Source of the DNA: Actinomycetes bacterium
GTDB taxonomy: Bacteria; Actinomycetota; Acidimicrobiia; Acidimicrobiales; Acidimicrobiaceae
NCBI GenBank assembly: GCA_021844725.1
Contig: JAKBSX010000265.1
Coordinates: 1 to 5,361 of the forward strand
Reading direction: 5' to 3'
Length of the DNA: 5,361 bases
In this document: in pieces, positions 1 through 5,361 of the stretch
Layout of the letters: each line of letters begins with the position of its first letter
How positions within the stretch are numbered: the first letter of the stretch is position 1
Notes under the pieces: model-generated
The model's input: the letters and a program-made list of their open reading frames with translations, nothing else
What the model was told of the DNA's origin: nothing
Database searches by the model: none
Made by a program: the position numbers and the translations under genes

Positions 1-446
1 AAAGCAAACTCCAAGCCTTTGTTACCCAGCCTGGGGTCGCTTCTCTCAATGCCCTGCTCAATATTTTCGGTTGTGAGTACCCCAAATATAGTTGGAATAC
101 CGAACTCCAGCGCCACTTGGCTAATTCCGCCGGAAGAGGCTTCCACCACAACCTCATAATGGGTGGTGGCACCTCTTATGACCGAACCAAGGCAAATTAT
201 TGAGACGAACTTGCCACTCTGGGCCAGCCATTTGGCCGCCAGGGGAAGCTCCATTGCCCCAGGGACTCTGTAAAGCTCAATATCACCCTCGCCAACACCA
301 TGGGTCCGAAGACCATTCACCGCGGCATCAAGCAGATCAGTGATTATGAATTCGTTGTACTTCGCAGCCACTATTGCATACCGGTCGCCTGCTACAGCAT
401 GCGGTTCAGCCTGCGAGAAAAAACTTCCAGACCCGAAATCACTCAT
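1..446 (-). CDS. ribH: 6,7-dimethyl-8-ribityllumazine synthase (RibH), C-terminus cut by window edge
   Basis: Lumazine synthase condenses 5-amino-6-ribitylamino-uracil with 3,4-dihydroxy-2-butanone 4-phosphate, the penultimate step of riboflavin synthesis. It is cytosolic and often forms pentamers or 60-mer capsids. I translated this frame by hand: 148 codons are visible and remain open to the left edge. It aligns without gaps to Bacillus subtilis RibH at an offset of eight residues. VPGAMELP is at 61-68, GSVIRGATTHYE at 87-98, with H96 matching catalytic His88, and TTENIEQGIE at 125-134. R135 and K143 match the phosphate-site Arg127 and Lys135. About 8-15 C-terminal residues are missing, since the family is usually 150-165 long. 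The ATG at 446 is the only start in this frame after an in-frame stop; its ribosome site is weak. It lies 38 bases after the ribBA stop, as the last visible gene of the riboflavin run. Positions 30 and 65 (Tyr, Met) replace two Phe residues of the Bacillus active site. Confidence 0.97.
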   Translation of the reverse strand, partial: MSDFGSGSFFSQAEPHAVAGDRYAIVAAKYNEFIITDLLDAAVNGLRTHGVGEGDIELYRVPGAMELPLAAKWLAQSGKFVSIICLGSVIRGATTHYEVVVEASSGGISQVALEFGIPTIFGVLTTENIEQGIERSDPRLGNKGLEFA

Positions 447-484
447 CTTTAGCGAACATTTCCCTTTCCGGCCAAATCACAAGA

Positions 485-1705
485 CTAGCCATCCAAACCA
501 TCGATCAAGTGGCCCATCCGTTCTTTCTTGGTGCGGAGATAGTTCAAATTTTCCGGGTTGATAAATGGAGGTATTTTGACTCTTTCCGCAATCTCGAGTC
601 CAAAACCCTCCAGGCCGCCATATTTCGCAGGGTTATTAGTAATCAGACGCATTTTGCTTATGCCCAAATCCACAAGCATTTGTGCGCCTATCCCGTATTC
701 TCTTGAATCGACCGGAAGCCCAAGTTCCAAGTTGGCATCTACGGTATCCCTACCCTGATCCTGCAGGGAATAGGCACGCAACTTGTGAGCTATCCCGATT
801 CCTCTGCCTTCATGCCCTCGGAGGTATATAATCACTCCGCTGCCTTCGCTGGCTATCAATTTCAGAGCGGAATCCAACTGCGGCCCACAGTCACATTTCA
901 GTGAGCCAAAAACATCTCCGGTGAGGCACTCCGAGTGAACTCTCACCAATGTGGGCGAGTCGTTGCCAACTTCACCCATCACCATTGCCAGATGATGCTC
1001 CCCATCTAAAACCGACTCATAAACAGTGCAATTGAAGTCGCCATATGCAGTGGGGATCCTTGCACTTGCGCCTTCAACCCTTCGAATCAATATGTCCCTC
1101 CGCCGCCGGTACCTTACCAAATCAGCAATAGATATCATCACCAGGCCAAACTTCTCAGCAAAGCCCTGCAACTCTTCAAATCTTGCCATTTCTGATTTGT
1201 CTTCGGAGACAATTTCGCAGAGAACTCCAGCCGGCTCAAGCCCTGCCGCCACTGCGAGATCAACTGCAGCTTCGGTGTGGCCAGCCCGCCTGAGAACTCC
1301 TCCCTCCTTGTATCTGAGTGGAAAAATATGTCCAGGCCTTGCAAAATCTGATGACGTAAAGTTGCGGTCCGCCAGCGCCCTAACTGTGGCAGATCGATCA
1401 TGCGCCGAAATGCCGGTGGTGGTGCCATGTCGATAATCAACCGAAACGGTAAACGCAGTCCTTTGAGATTCGGTATTATCGGCCACCATTAGTGGAAGTT
1501 TTAGCTGATCCAGACGCTCTCCGGTAACTGAAACGCAGATCAGACCCGAAGTATGCTGGATGAAAAATGAGATTGCCTCAGGAGTGGCGTATTGCGCAGC
1601 CATGATCAGGTCGCCCTCGTTCTCACGATCCTCATCGTCCACCACAATCACCATCTCGCCGCGGGCAATAGCCGCTACTGCCTCTTCGATGGTTCCAAGC
1701 GCCAC
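485..1705 (-). CDS. ribBA: Bifunctional 3,4-dihydroxy-2-butanone 4-phosphate synthase / GTP cyclohydrolase II (RibBA)
   Basis: This fused enzyme supplies both starting branches of riboflavin synthesis. The N-terminal half converts ribulose 5-phosphate to dihydroxybutanone phosphate plus formate; the C-terminal half opens GTP to the diaminopyrimidine used by RibD. Numbered from the GTG at 1705 (406 residues), the RibB domain spans about 1-203, with the acidic metal-binding loop DDEDRENEGD at 23-32, RPGHIFPL near 123-130, GHTEA with H143, and E164. The cyclohydrolase II domain follows, with RVHSECLTGD and zinc ligands C260, C271 and C273, LRGHEGRGIGI near 296-306, Tyr312 (E. coli RibA Tyr105), LITNNPAK and a C-terminal MGHLIDG. 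Both halves keep their key residues, so both activities are expected. The frame also opens at a TTG at 1738, eleven codons upstream. I prefer GTG because the protein then begins close to where family members usually do (ALGTIEEAVAAI) and GGGA lies 7 bases upstream. The stop is TAG at 485-487. Confidence 0.97.
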   Translation of the reverse strand: MALGTIEEAVAAIARGEMVIVVDDEDRENEGDLIMAAQYATPEAISFFIQHTSGLICVSVTGERLDQLKLPLMVADNTESQRTAFTVSVDYRHGTTTGISAHDRSATVRALADRNFTSSDFARPGHIFPLRYKEGGVLRRAGHTEAAVDLAVAAGLEPAGVLCEIVSEDKSEMARFEELQGFAEKFGLVMISIADLVRYRRRRDILIRRVEGASARIPTAYGDFNCTVYESVLDGEHHLAMVMGEVGNDSPTLVRVHSECLTGDVFGSLKCDCGPQLDSALKLIASEGSGVIIYLRGHEGRGIGIAHKLRAYSLQDQGRDTVDANLELGLPVDSREYGIGAQMLVDLGISKMRLITNNPAKYGGLEGFGLEIAERVKIPPFINPENLNYLRTKKERMGHLIDGLDG

Positions 1706-1743
1706 GTATCTATCCCGTCTATGTGAGTTATAAATCAATCGCT

Positions 1744-2316
1744 TCAGCTGTTAGAGGTAAAATTAGTCATTCGCTCCACATACTTAGCTACAATGTCGAA
1801 TTCTAGATTTACCCTGTCACCAATGCCTTTAGTTCCCAGTGTAGTTACCGACGCCGTATGTGGGATTACCGATACACCTAAGATGTCATTATCTGCGCGG
1901 GTAATCGTAAGCGAAATGCCGTCAATTGCCACAGAACCCTTAGTGACAATGTATTTTGAGAATGAAGGATCAAATCGCACCAGCAGCTCCGGCGCACCTC
2001 TAACTATCTCACCGACAGCATCGATATGACCTTGAACAATATGACCACCAAGACGATCAGAAGGTCTGACGGGTCGCTCAAAATTAACCCTAGCCCCCGG
2101 GGTTAAGTCTCCCAAATTGGTGCGCCGAAGAGTCTCCGGAACCACATTTGCACTAAAGCTGGACAAATCGTACTCGATGACCGTCAAACAGCATCCGTTA
2201 ACCGCTATCGATTCCCCGAGTTGATATGGTTCGTCCAGGCCTGGCCAATCAAAACTGAACACGTCTGATCTCTTGCCAATGAATGCTCCAAGTCCTTCTA
2301 TCAGTCCGGTAAACAA
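1744..2316 (-). CDS. ribE: Riboflavin synthase alpha subunit (RibE)
   Basis: This enzyme makes riboflavin by a dismutation of two 6,7-dimethyl-8-ribityllumazine molecules, regenerating the pyrimidine substrate of RibH. It is a homotrimer in the cytosol. The 190 residues form two tandem lumazine-binding barrels, about 1-88 and 89-185. Visible motifs are the family N-terminus MFTGLIE (including Phe2, important in the E. coli enzyme), VNGCCLTV at 39-46, GGHIVQGHIDAVG at 90-102, VAIDGISLTIT at 129-139 and IPHTASVTTL at 151-160. The tail after KYVERM is short, which puts the length at the low end of the usual 190-220. The start is a TTG. It is well supported because MFTGLIE is the invariant beginning of this family and a GAGGA ribosome site lies four bases upstream of it. 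The gene follows ribD by 47 bases and precedes ribBA. It is called ribC in some E. coli work and ribE or ribB in Bacillus literature. Confidence 0.97.
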   Translation of the reverse strand: MFTGLIEGLGAFIGKRSDVFSFDWPGLDEPYQLGESIAVNGCCLTVIEYDLSSFSANVVPETLRRTNLGDLTPGARVNFERPVRPSDRLGGHIVQGHIDAVGEIVRGAPELLVRFDPSFSKYIVTKGSVAIDGISLTITRADNDILGVSVIPHTASVTTLGTKGIGDRVNLEFDIVAKYVERMTNFTSNS

Positions 2317-2320
2317 CGAT

Positions 2321-2325
2321 TCCTC
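2321..2325 (-). promoter_or_regulatory. Ribosome binding site deciding the TTG start of ribE
   Basis: On the coding strand GAGGA stands four bases before the TTG at 2316. It is a good anti-Shine-Dalgarno match and supports initiation at this rare codon. It also shows ribE can be initiated independently of ribD. Confidence 0.7.
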
Positions 2326-2338
2326 ACTTTACATTTTT

Positions 2339-2354
2339 TCATCAGTCCTGATGA
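2339..2354. repeat. 16-bp perfect dyad between ribD and ribE
   Basis: The plus strand reads TCATCAG-TC-CTGATGA: seven-base inverted arms with a two-base centre. It lies between the ribD stop (2364) and the ribE ribosome site (2325). In RNA it could form a six-pair stem with a four-base loop (GGAC on the coding strand). It is followed on the coding strand by a run of A rather than T, so it does not look like an intrinsic terminator. It could be an operator, a processing hairpin or chance. Confidence 0.5.
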
Positions 2355-2363
2355 CATCCATCG

Positions 2364-3389
2364 CTAAAGGGATTCTATAAACGCCTCAGCCCGCTTCGAC
2401 CACAGGATGATCTCAGTATCGCCACCAAGTTGGGTCACGCTTTTGGTAGATAGTCGAATCAACTGCCCAACACTCAACGCTCCTTTACCGGCAAAGGCGG
2501 AGATTCCGTCGCTTCCGCCATGAACCGCCGGAGCTATGTGAAATACAAACTGGTCCACTAAATCAAGATCCAAAAACTCCTTGGCAACCTGGGAACCGCC
2601 TTCTATCAGTACTTGAAGCACTTCACGCTGACCAAGAGAACGGACTAGATCGGAACCGGATCCGTGAAATTCCTCCGCTGGATGCACACTGGCCGCCTCC
2701 GGGATTGACCCGAGAACCACGCGGATAGGCTGACGCTTCGCATCAGGGATTCGCGCTCTCAGCGACGAGTCATCCACCCTGATTGTATTAGCTCCCACCA
2801 CAATTGCCTGAGAGGCCAATCGAATCTGTTGAACCCTTTCTCTGGCAATTTCTCCGGTTATCCAGTTCGAACTGCCATCGCTAGCAGCTATTCGGCCATC
2901 CAGGGTAACCGCCAGCTTGAGAACAACCCATGGAGTGCCTGTACTTCTCTGTTTAAGATACGGTGCCAGCTGAGTCTTGATCTCATCTGCGCAGACTCCC
3001 ACGATCACCTCCACCCCTTTTTTCTGGAGGTACTCAATCCCGCGACCCCTCACCCTCTGATCGGGATCAACGATGCCTATTACGACTCTCTTAATTCCAG
3101 CCTCAACAATTTTTTCGGCGCAGGGTGGAGTTCTTCCCTGATGCGCGCAAGGCTCAAGGGTGACATACATGGTCGATCCAGCGGCATTTCGGCCAGCCTT
3201 TATCAACGCATCCATCTCGGCATGACTCTCTCCAGGAGCCTGGGTATGGCCGGCAAAGTTTCCAGCTTGCGTCTCCACTATTGCCCCTACCCACGGATTA
3301 GGAGGGGACACTATCCGAGCCTTTTCCCCTTCCGAAATAGCAGTAGACATAAGCCGTTGACAATGCTCATGAACCACATCCGAGCCCAC
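2364..3389 (-). CDS. ribD: Bifunctional diaminohydroxyphosphoribosylaminopyrimidine deaminase / 5-amino-6-(5-phosphoribosylamino)uracil reductase (RibD)
   Basis: RibD carries out the second and third steps of the GTP branch: zinc-dependent deamination of the pyrimidine made by GTP cyclohydrolase II, then NADPH-dependent reduction of the ribosyl side chain. The deaminase domain (about 1-145) shows NPWVGAIV at 31-38, HAEMDA with zinc ligand H56 and catalytic E58, and PCAHQGRTPPC with zinc ligands C81 and C90. The reductase domain (about 150-335, DHFR-like fold) shows WVVLKLAVTLDGRIA at 154-168, SNWITG at 174-179, VVGANTIRVDD at 197-207 and the glycine-rich LIEGGSQVA at 261-269. At 341 residues it is somewhat shorter than the common 360-380, because the reductase middle is compact (between RQPIRVVLG and VLQVLIEGG), as is familiar in actinobacterial RibD. 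The start is GTG; the upstream stop and this start share one base (TAGTG), which suggests translational coupling to the mog-type gene. The usual DDPxLT motif reads DDSSLR here. Confidence 0.97.
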   Translation of the reverse strand: MGSDVVHEHCQRLMSTAISEGEKARIVSPPNPWVGAIVETQAGNFAGHTQAPGESHAEMDALIKAGRNAAGSTMYVTLEPCAHQGRTPPCAEKIVEAGIKRVVIGIVDPDQRVRGRGIEYLQKKGVEVIVGVCADEIKTQLAPYLKQRSTGTPWVVLKLAVTLDGRIAASDGSSNWITGEIARERVQQIRLASQAIVVGANTIRVDDSSLRARIPDAKRQPIRVVLGSIPEAASVHPAEEFHGSGSDLVRSLGQREVLQVLIEGGSQVAKEFLDLDLVDQFVFHIAPAVHGGSDGISAFAGKGALSVGQLIRLSTKSVTQLGGDTEIILWSKRAEAFIESL

Positions 3390-3880
3390 TAGTGGCCCCG
3401 CTTTAGGCTCTCGTGACTAGTGCTTGCATTCGCCAAAAGTTCCAGAGCGTGAGGAATAACGTCAAGTATTGCACTTAGGGTCTCCACTGCTCCAGATGGA
3501 GAACCGGGAGTGTTTACGATCAGGGCTTCACCTCTCGCGCCTGCTACCGCCCTGGAGAGACGCCCTAAAGGAGAGACCAGCCTGCAGGCTTCCGCCAGTC
3601 CCGGTGCCTCTCTTTCAATCACTATCCGGGTTCCCTCCGGGGTCAAATCCCTGGGACCGAATCCAGTGCCGCCGGTGGAGACAACCAGCCCGGAAAACCG
3701 CTCAGACATCGCAGTCAGTGCAGCCGCAACACTTTCGATTCCGTCGGCAACCACTCTCCTCTGTATTATTTCAAAGTGGTTTTCTTCGAGTAGTGCGGCG
3801 AGAGCTTGACCCGACCTATCCTCTCTTGTTCCGGCAATCACTCCGTCAGACACGGTAAGAATCTTCGCCTTAAGTTCCAT
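3389..3880 (-). CDS. mog: MogA/MoaB-family molybdopterin adenylyltransferase
   Basis: Members of this family adenylylate molybdopterin with ATP, preparing it for molybdate insertion by MoeA. The 163-residue protein is a single MoCF-type domain of normal length. Visible motifs are TVSDG at 9-13, DRSG at 21-24, VVADG at 43-47, STGGTGFGPRDLTPEGT at 68-84 and VNTPGSPSG at 122-130. Asp46 and Asp78 match by motif the two aspartates needed for activity in E. coli Mog (Asp49, Asp82). The intact GGTG..PRDLTPE signature points to a Mog-like enzyme rather than E. coli-type MoaB, but MoaB-named homologues in actinobacteria look the same, so the symbol is approximate. It begins with ATG two bases after the rpe stop, and its ribosome site GAGGGAG lies inside the end of rpe. 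Its TAG overlaps the ribD GTG by one base. No other molybdenum cofactor gene is in the window, so a flavin-related or moonlighting role cannot be excluded. Confidence 0.93.
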   Translation of the reverse strand: MELKAKILTVSDGVIAGTREDRSGQALAALLEENHFEIIQRRVVADGIESVAAALTAMSERFSGLVVSTGGTGFGPRDLTPEGTRIVIEREAPGLAEACRLVSPLGRLSRAVAGARGEALIVNTPGSPSGAVETLSAILDVIPHALELLANASTSHESLKRGH

Positions 3881-3882
3881 TT

Positions 3883-4545
3883 CTAAACTCCCTCACAGCT
3901 TTTAGCAGCTTCTCTAAGCGCTTTTACCGCCTCGGCAGGATTTTCCTGGCCAAAAACTGCAGAGCCCGCCACAAAGACCTCTGCTCCCGCTCTGCGCGCA
4001 TCTTTGATAGTTGACAGCGATATACCGCCATCAATCTGAATTACGGTCTTCAGGTTGTTCTGATCAATAAACTTCCTGGCCTTAGCCAGGGGACCCAGCA
4101 CGTCTGCGATGAATGACTGTCCCCCAAAGCCTGGAAAGACGCTCATTATAAGTAACAGGTCCAGATGGGGGATGAACTCGCAGTAGCGGTCATATTCGGC
4201 ATCCGGATTAACCGCCATCCCGGCTTTCATTCTCAGTTGATGCGCCATCTCAACCAGCTCTAAGGTCCGGCCGACCTCGTAATGAAATGTAACCGAATCT
4301 GCTCCAGCTTTGGCGAAATCTTTCAGATAATCCCATGGATCGGTTATCATTAGGTGACAATCAAGATAGCTGCTTGTGTGCTTTCTAAGCGAAGCAACCA
4401 CAGGAGCTCCAATCGTCAGATTGGGAACAAAGTGTCCATCCATGACGTCCACATGCATCCAGGACGTTTCCGACTCCACATGGGAAATGGCATCACCAAG
4501 ATAGGCAAAATCGGCCGACAGTATCGAGGGGGCTATCTCTATCAC
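3883..4545 (-). CDS. rpe: Ribulose-phosphate 3-epimerase (Rpe)
   Basis: Rpe interconverts D-ribulose 5-phosphate and D-xylulose 5-phosphate in the pentose phosphate pathway. It is a cytosolic TIM-barrel enzyme with a divalent metal. The 220-residue length is typical. Motifs run in the expected order: APSILSADF at 5-13, MHVDVMDGHFVPN at 30-42 (metal ligands H31 and D33), LDCHLMITDP at 61-70 (H64), PGFGGQSFI at 138-146 (phosphate-binding loop), QIDGGI at 170-175 (D172, metal ligand and catalytic acid/base) and VAGSAVF at 192-198 (second phosphate site). The residue before PGFGGQ is Phe, where E. coli has Asn; this is probably tolerated. The start is GTG, giving the normal N-terminus MIEIAPSILSAD, with AGGA seven bases upstream. 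It follows fmt by 43 bases and sits just ahead of the riboflavin genes. Its substrate, ribulose 5-phosphate, is also the substrate of RibBA, a plausible metabolic link. Confidence 0.97.
   Translation of the reverse strand: MIEIAPSILSADFAYLGDAISHVESETSWMHVDVMDGHFVPNLTIGAPVVASLRKHTSSYLDCHLMITDPWDYLKDFAKAGADSVTFHYEVGRTLELVEMAHQLRMKAGMAVNPDAEYDRYCEFIPHLDLLLIMSVFPGFGGQSFIADVLGPLAKARKFIDQNNLKTVIQIDGGISLSTIKDARRAGAEVFVAGSAVFGQENPAEAVKALREAAKSCEGV
3888..3894 (-). promoter_or_regulatory. Ribosome binding site of the mog-type gene, inside rpe
   Basis: GAGGGAG on the coding strand ends seven bases before the ATG at 3880 and overlaps the last codons of rpe. It is the strongest Shine-Dalgarno match seen in the window and implies tight coupling of the two genes. 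Confidence 0.75.
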
Positions 4546-4552
4546 ATCTAAA

Positions 4553-4556
4553 TCCT
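4553..4556 (-). promoter_or_regulatory. Ribosome binding site deciding the GTG start of rpe
   Basis: AGGA on the coding strand lies seven bases before the GTG at 4545. An ATG overlaps at 4547 but is out of frame and is followed at once by TGA, so GTG is the true start. Confidence 0.6.
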
Positions 4557-4569
4557 AGCTGCCAACGGT

Positions 4570-4589
4570 GAAAGTTCCCGGGTGCTTTC
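4570..4589. repeat. Imperfect 20-bp dyad between fmt and rpe
   Basis: The plus strand reads GAAAG-TT-CCCGGG-TG-CTTTC: outer five-base arms and a central CCCGGG are symmetric, with two mismatched pairs between them. It touches the first base of the fmt stop codon and has no loop, so it is not a normal hairpin terminator. It could be a protein-binding site or chance. Confidence 0.3.
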
Positions 4590-5361
4590 TAGACAAAGAG
4601 ACCGCCGGCCAGTTTTTGAATCCCATTGAGCCAATCAGATGCGTCCATCTCCCGTTTATTCTCGGGTTGAACCCGCAATAACCTCACTGCTCCCTCTGAA
4701 GTCGCCACCAACTCTCCCACAAATTGACCGGGGGCTAAATCGAGATTGGCTTCAACAGCTTCGGCTGATATGATCTTGATCCGCTTACCATCAAAGGTAC
4801 TCCACGCCCTGCCTATACGAACCTTCCTGATTTCCTCTTTAGCTCGTCCGCTCCAGTTGACCCTCAGATCGTCTGCTGTCAACTTGTGTGCATAAGTAGG
4901 CTCTCCTGACTGCTGCGTTGGATTTGAAAACGCACTTTCTCCAAGAGAGAGTTCTTCCCACAGAGCATCGTTAGCCATATCAGACAGCTGAGTAGAAAGC
5001 TCAGAAAGAGTCATCTCTTCGGTTAAGGAAATTTCCCGCATTCTGTAGATTGGACCGGCATCAAGCTCTTTAACCAGCTGCATTAGCGAGATTCCAGTCT
5101 TTTCGTCGCCGCTCAGAATAGCCCTCTCCATGGGAGCCGCACCACGCCAGCGTGGCAGAAGAGAAAAGTGAAGATTGACGAATAATCCTTTTGAAAGTAA
5201 ATCCTCCGAAATCAGTCTCCCGTAGGCCACCACCACCGCCAGATCAAATTCCACATCAAGTAGATCCTTGGGCTGATGTGAAATGGGCAGCCCGAGCTCG
5301 GCCGCCAGAGCCGAAACCGGGGACGGACTCAGTGCCGAACCTCGCCCTCTTCGTTTTCTCT
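4589..5361 (-). CDS. fmt: Methionyl-tRNA formyltransferase (Fmt), N-terminus cut by window edge
   Basis: Fmt transfers a formyl group from 10-formyltetrahydrofolate to Met-tRNA(fMet), making the initiator tRNA used in bacterial translation. I read 256 codons in frame from the right edge to the TAG at 4589-4591. The visible part begins within the basic RRGRG loop and continues SPSPVSALAAELGLPI, which matches the family directly after its first 35-45 residues. The catalytic block reads NLHFSLLPRWRGAAP: visible residues N62 and H64 (E. coli Asn108, His110), with D100 (Asp146) in ELDAGPIY. The C-terminal OB-like tRNA-binding domain starts near visible residue 155 with TYAHKLTADD and includes WSGRAKEEI and VRIGRAWSTFDGKRIKI. 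The true start, roughly 35-45 codons upstream, is outside the window; the GTG at 5254 is an internal valine codon and not the start. The RIGRAWSTF form, where most families have NPWPGAW, looks lineage-specific. Forty-three bases separate it from rpe. Confidence 0.97.
   Translation of the reverse strand, partial: RKRRGRGSALSPSPVSALAAELGLPISHQPKDLLDVEFDLAVVVAYGRLISEDLLSKGLFVNLHFSLLPRWRGAAPMERAILSGDEKTGISLMQLVKELDAGPIYRMREISLTEEMTLSELSTQLSDMANDALWEELSLGESAFSNPTQQSGEPTYAHKLTADDLRVNWSGRAKEEIRKVRIGRAWSTFDGKRIKIISAEAVEANLDLAPGQFVGELVATSEGAVRLLRVQPENKREMDASDWLNGIQKLAGGLFV

Noticed and set aside
340..758. Three plus-strand open frames across the ribBA-ribH junction
   Set aside because: They are antisense to the end of RibBA and the start of RibH, both firmly identified.
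1026..1436. 136-codon plus-strand open frame, and a 100-codon minus-strand frame at 1138-1440
   Set aside because: Both are shadows of the RibB half of RibBA in other frames, with low-complexity composition and no motifs.
2321..2338. A possible promoter -10 (TGTAAAGT on the coding strand) ahead of ribE
   Set aside because: No -35 match at the right distance, and the AT-rich stretch is short; the ribosome site explains the conserved-looking part.
2331..2354. Intrinsic terminator formed by the dyad and the adjacent T run
   Set aside because: In either direction the T run is on the wrong side of the hairpin, and the stem is short and not GC-rich.
2829..3392. 187-codon plus-strand open frame
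   Set aside because: It lies wholly antisense to ribD, whose zinc and reductase motifs prove the minus-strand reading. The plus-strand protein has no recognisable domain.
3469..3858. Plus-strand open frames of 129 and 99 codons
   Set aside because: They are antisense to the mog-type gene, which carries the clear GGTG/RDLTPE signature; neither antisense protein resembles a known family.
5252..5254. GTG at 5254 as the start of Fmt
   Set aside because: The frame stays open to the window edge and the upstream 35 codons encode conserved Fmt sequence (RGRG, SPSPV, ELGLPI), so the gene is simply cut by the edge.

Overview
The window is a tightly packed run of seven genes, all on the minus strand, so transcription runs from the right end to the left. 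In that order they are: fmt (start cut off by the right edge), rpe, a mog/moaB-type gene, ribD, ribE, ribBA and ribH (end cut off by the left edge). No gap exceeds about 50 bases. I see no RNA gene, mobile element, CRISPR array or long repeat, and no convincing terminator or promoter.

Organism: probably a member of the Actinomycetota, most likely of the class Acidimicrobiia. This is inferred from protein style and gene order. The RibBA is fused, the RibD has a compact reductase half, Fmt and rpe lie directly upstream of the riboflavin genes, and non-ATG starts are frequent. Base composition is near 50% GC by eye, moderate for that phylum. No database search was possible, so the taxonomic call is tentative.

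Layout: 4589-5361 holds most of Fmt (methionyl-tRNA formyltransferase). 3883-4545 is Rpe (ribulose-phosphate 3-epimerase), which makes or uses the ribulose 5-phosphate that RibB consumes. 3389-3880 encodes a MogA/MoaB-family molybdopterin adenylyltransferase, two bases after rpe and overlapping ribD by one base. 2364-3389 is RibD (deaminase plus reductase), 1744-2316 is riboflavin synthase alpha, 485-1705 (or 1738) is bifunctional RibBA, and 1-446 is lumazine synthase RibH.

Together RibBA, RibD, RibH and RibE provide every dedicated step from GTP and ribulose 5-phosphate to riboflavin, except the separate dephosphorylation of the RibD product. That step is usually done by a general HAD phosphatase encoded elsewhere. 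The genes look co-transcribed and partly translationally coupled. No FMN riboswitch fits in any of the gaps.

I found no previously undescribed system. The points most worth a second look are the mog-type gene wedged inside a flavin operon, a 16-bp perfect dyad between ribD and ribE, and the heavy use of GTG and TTG starts.
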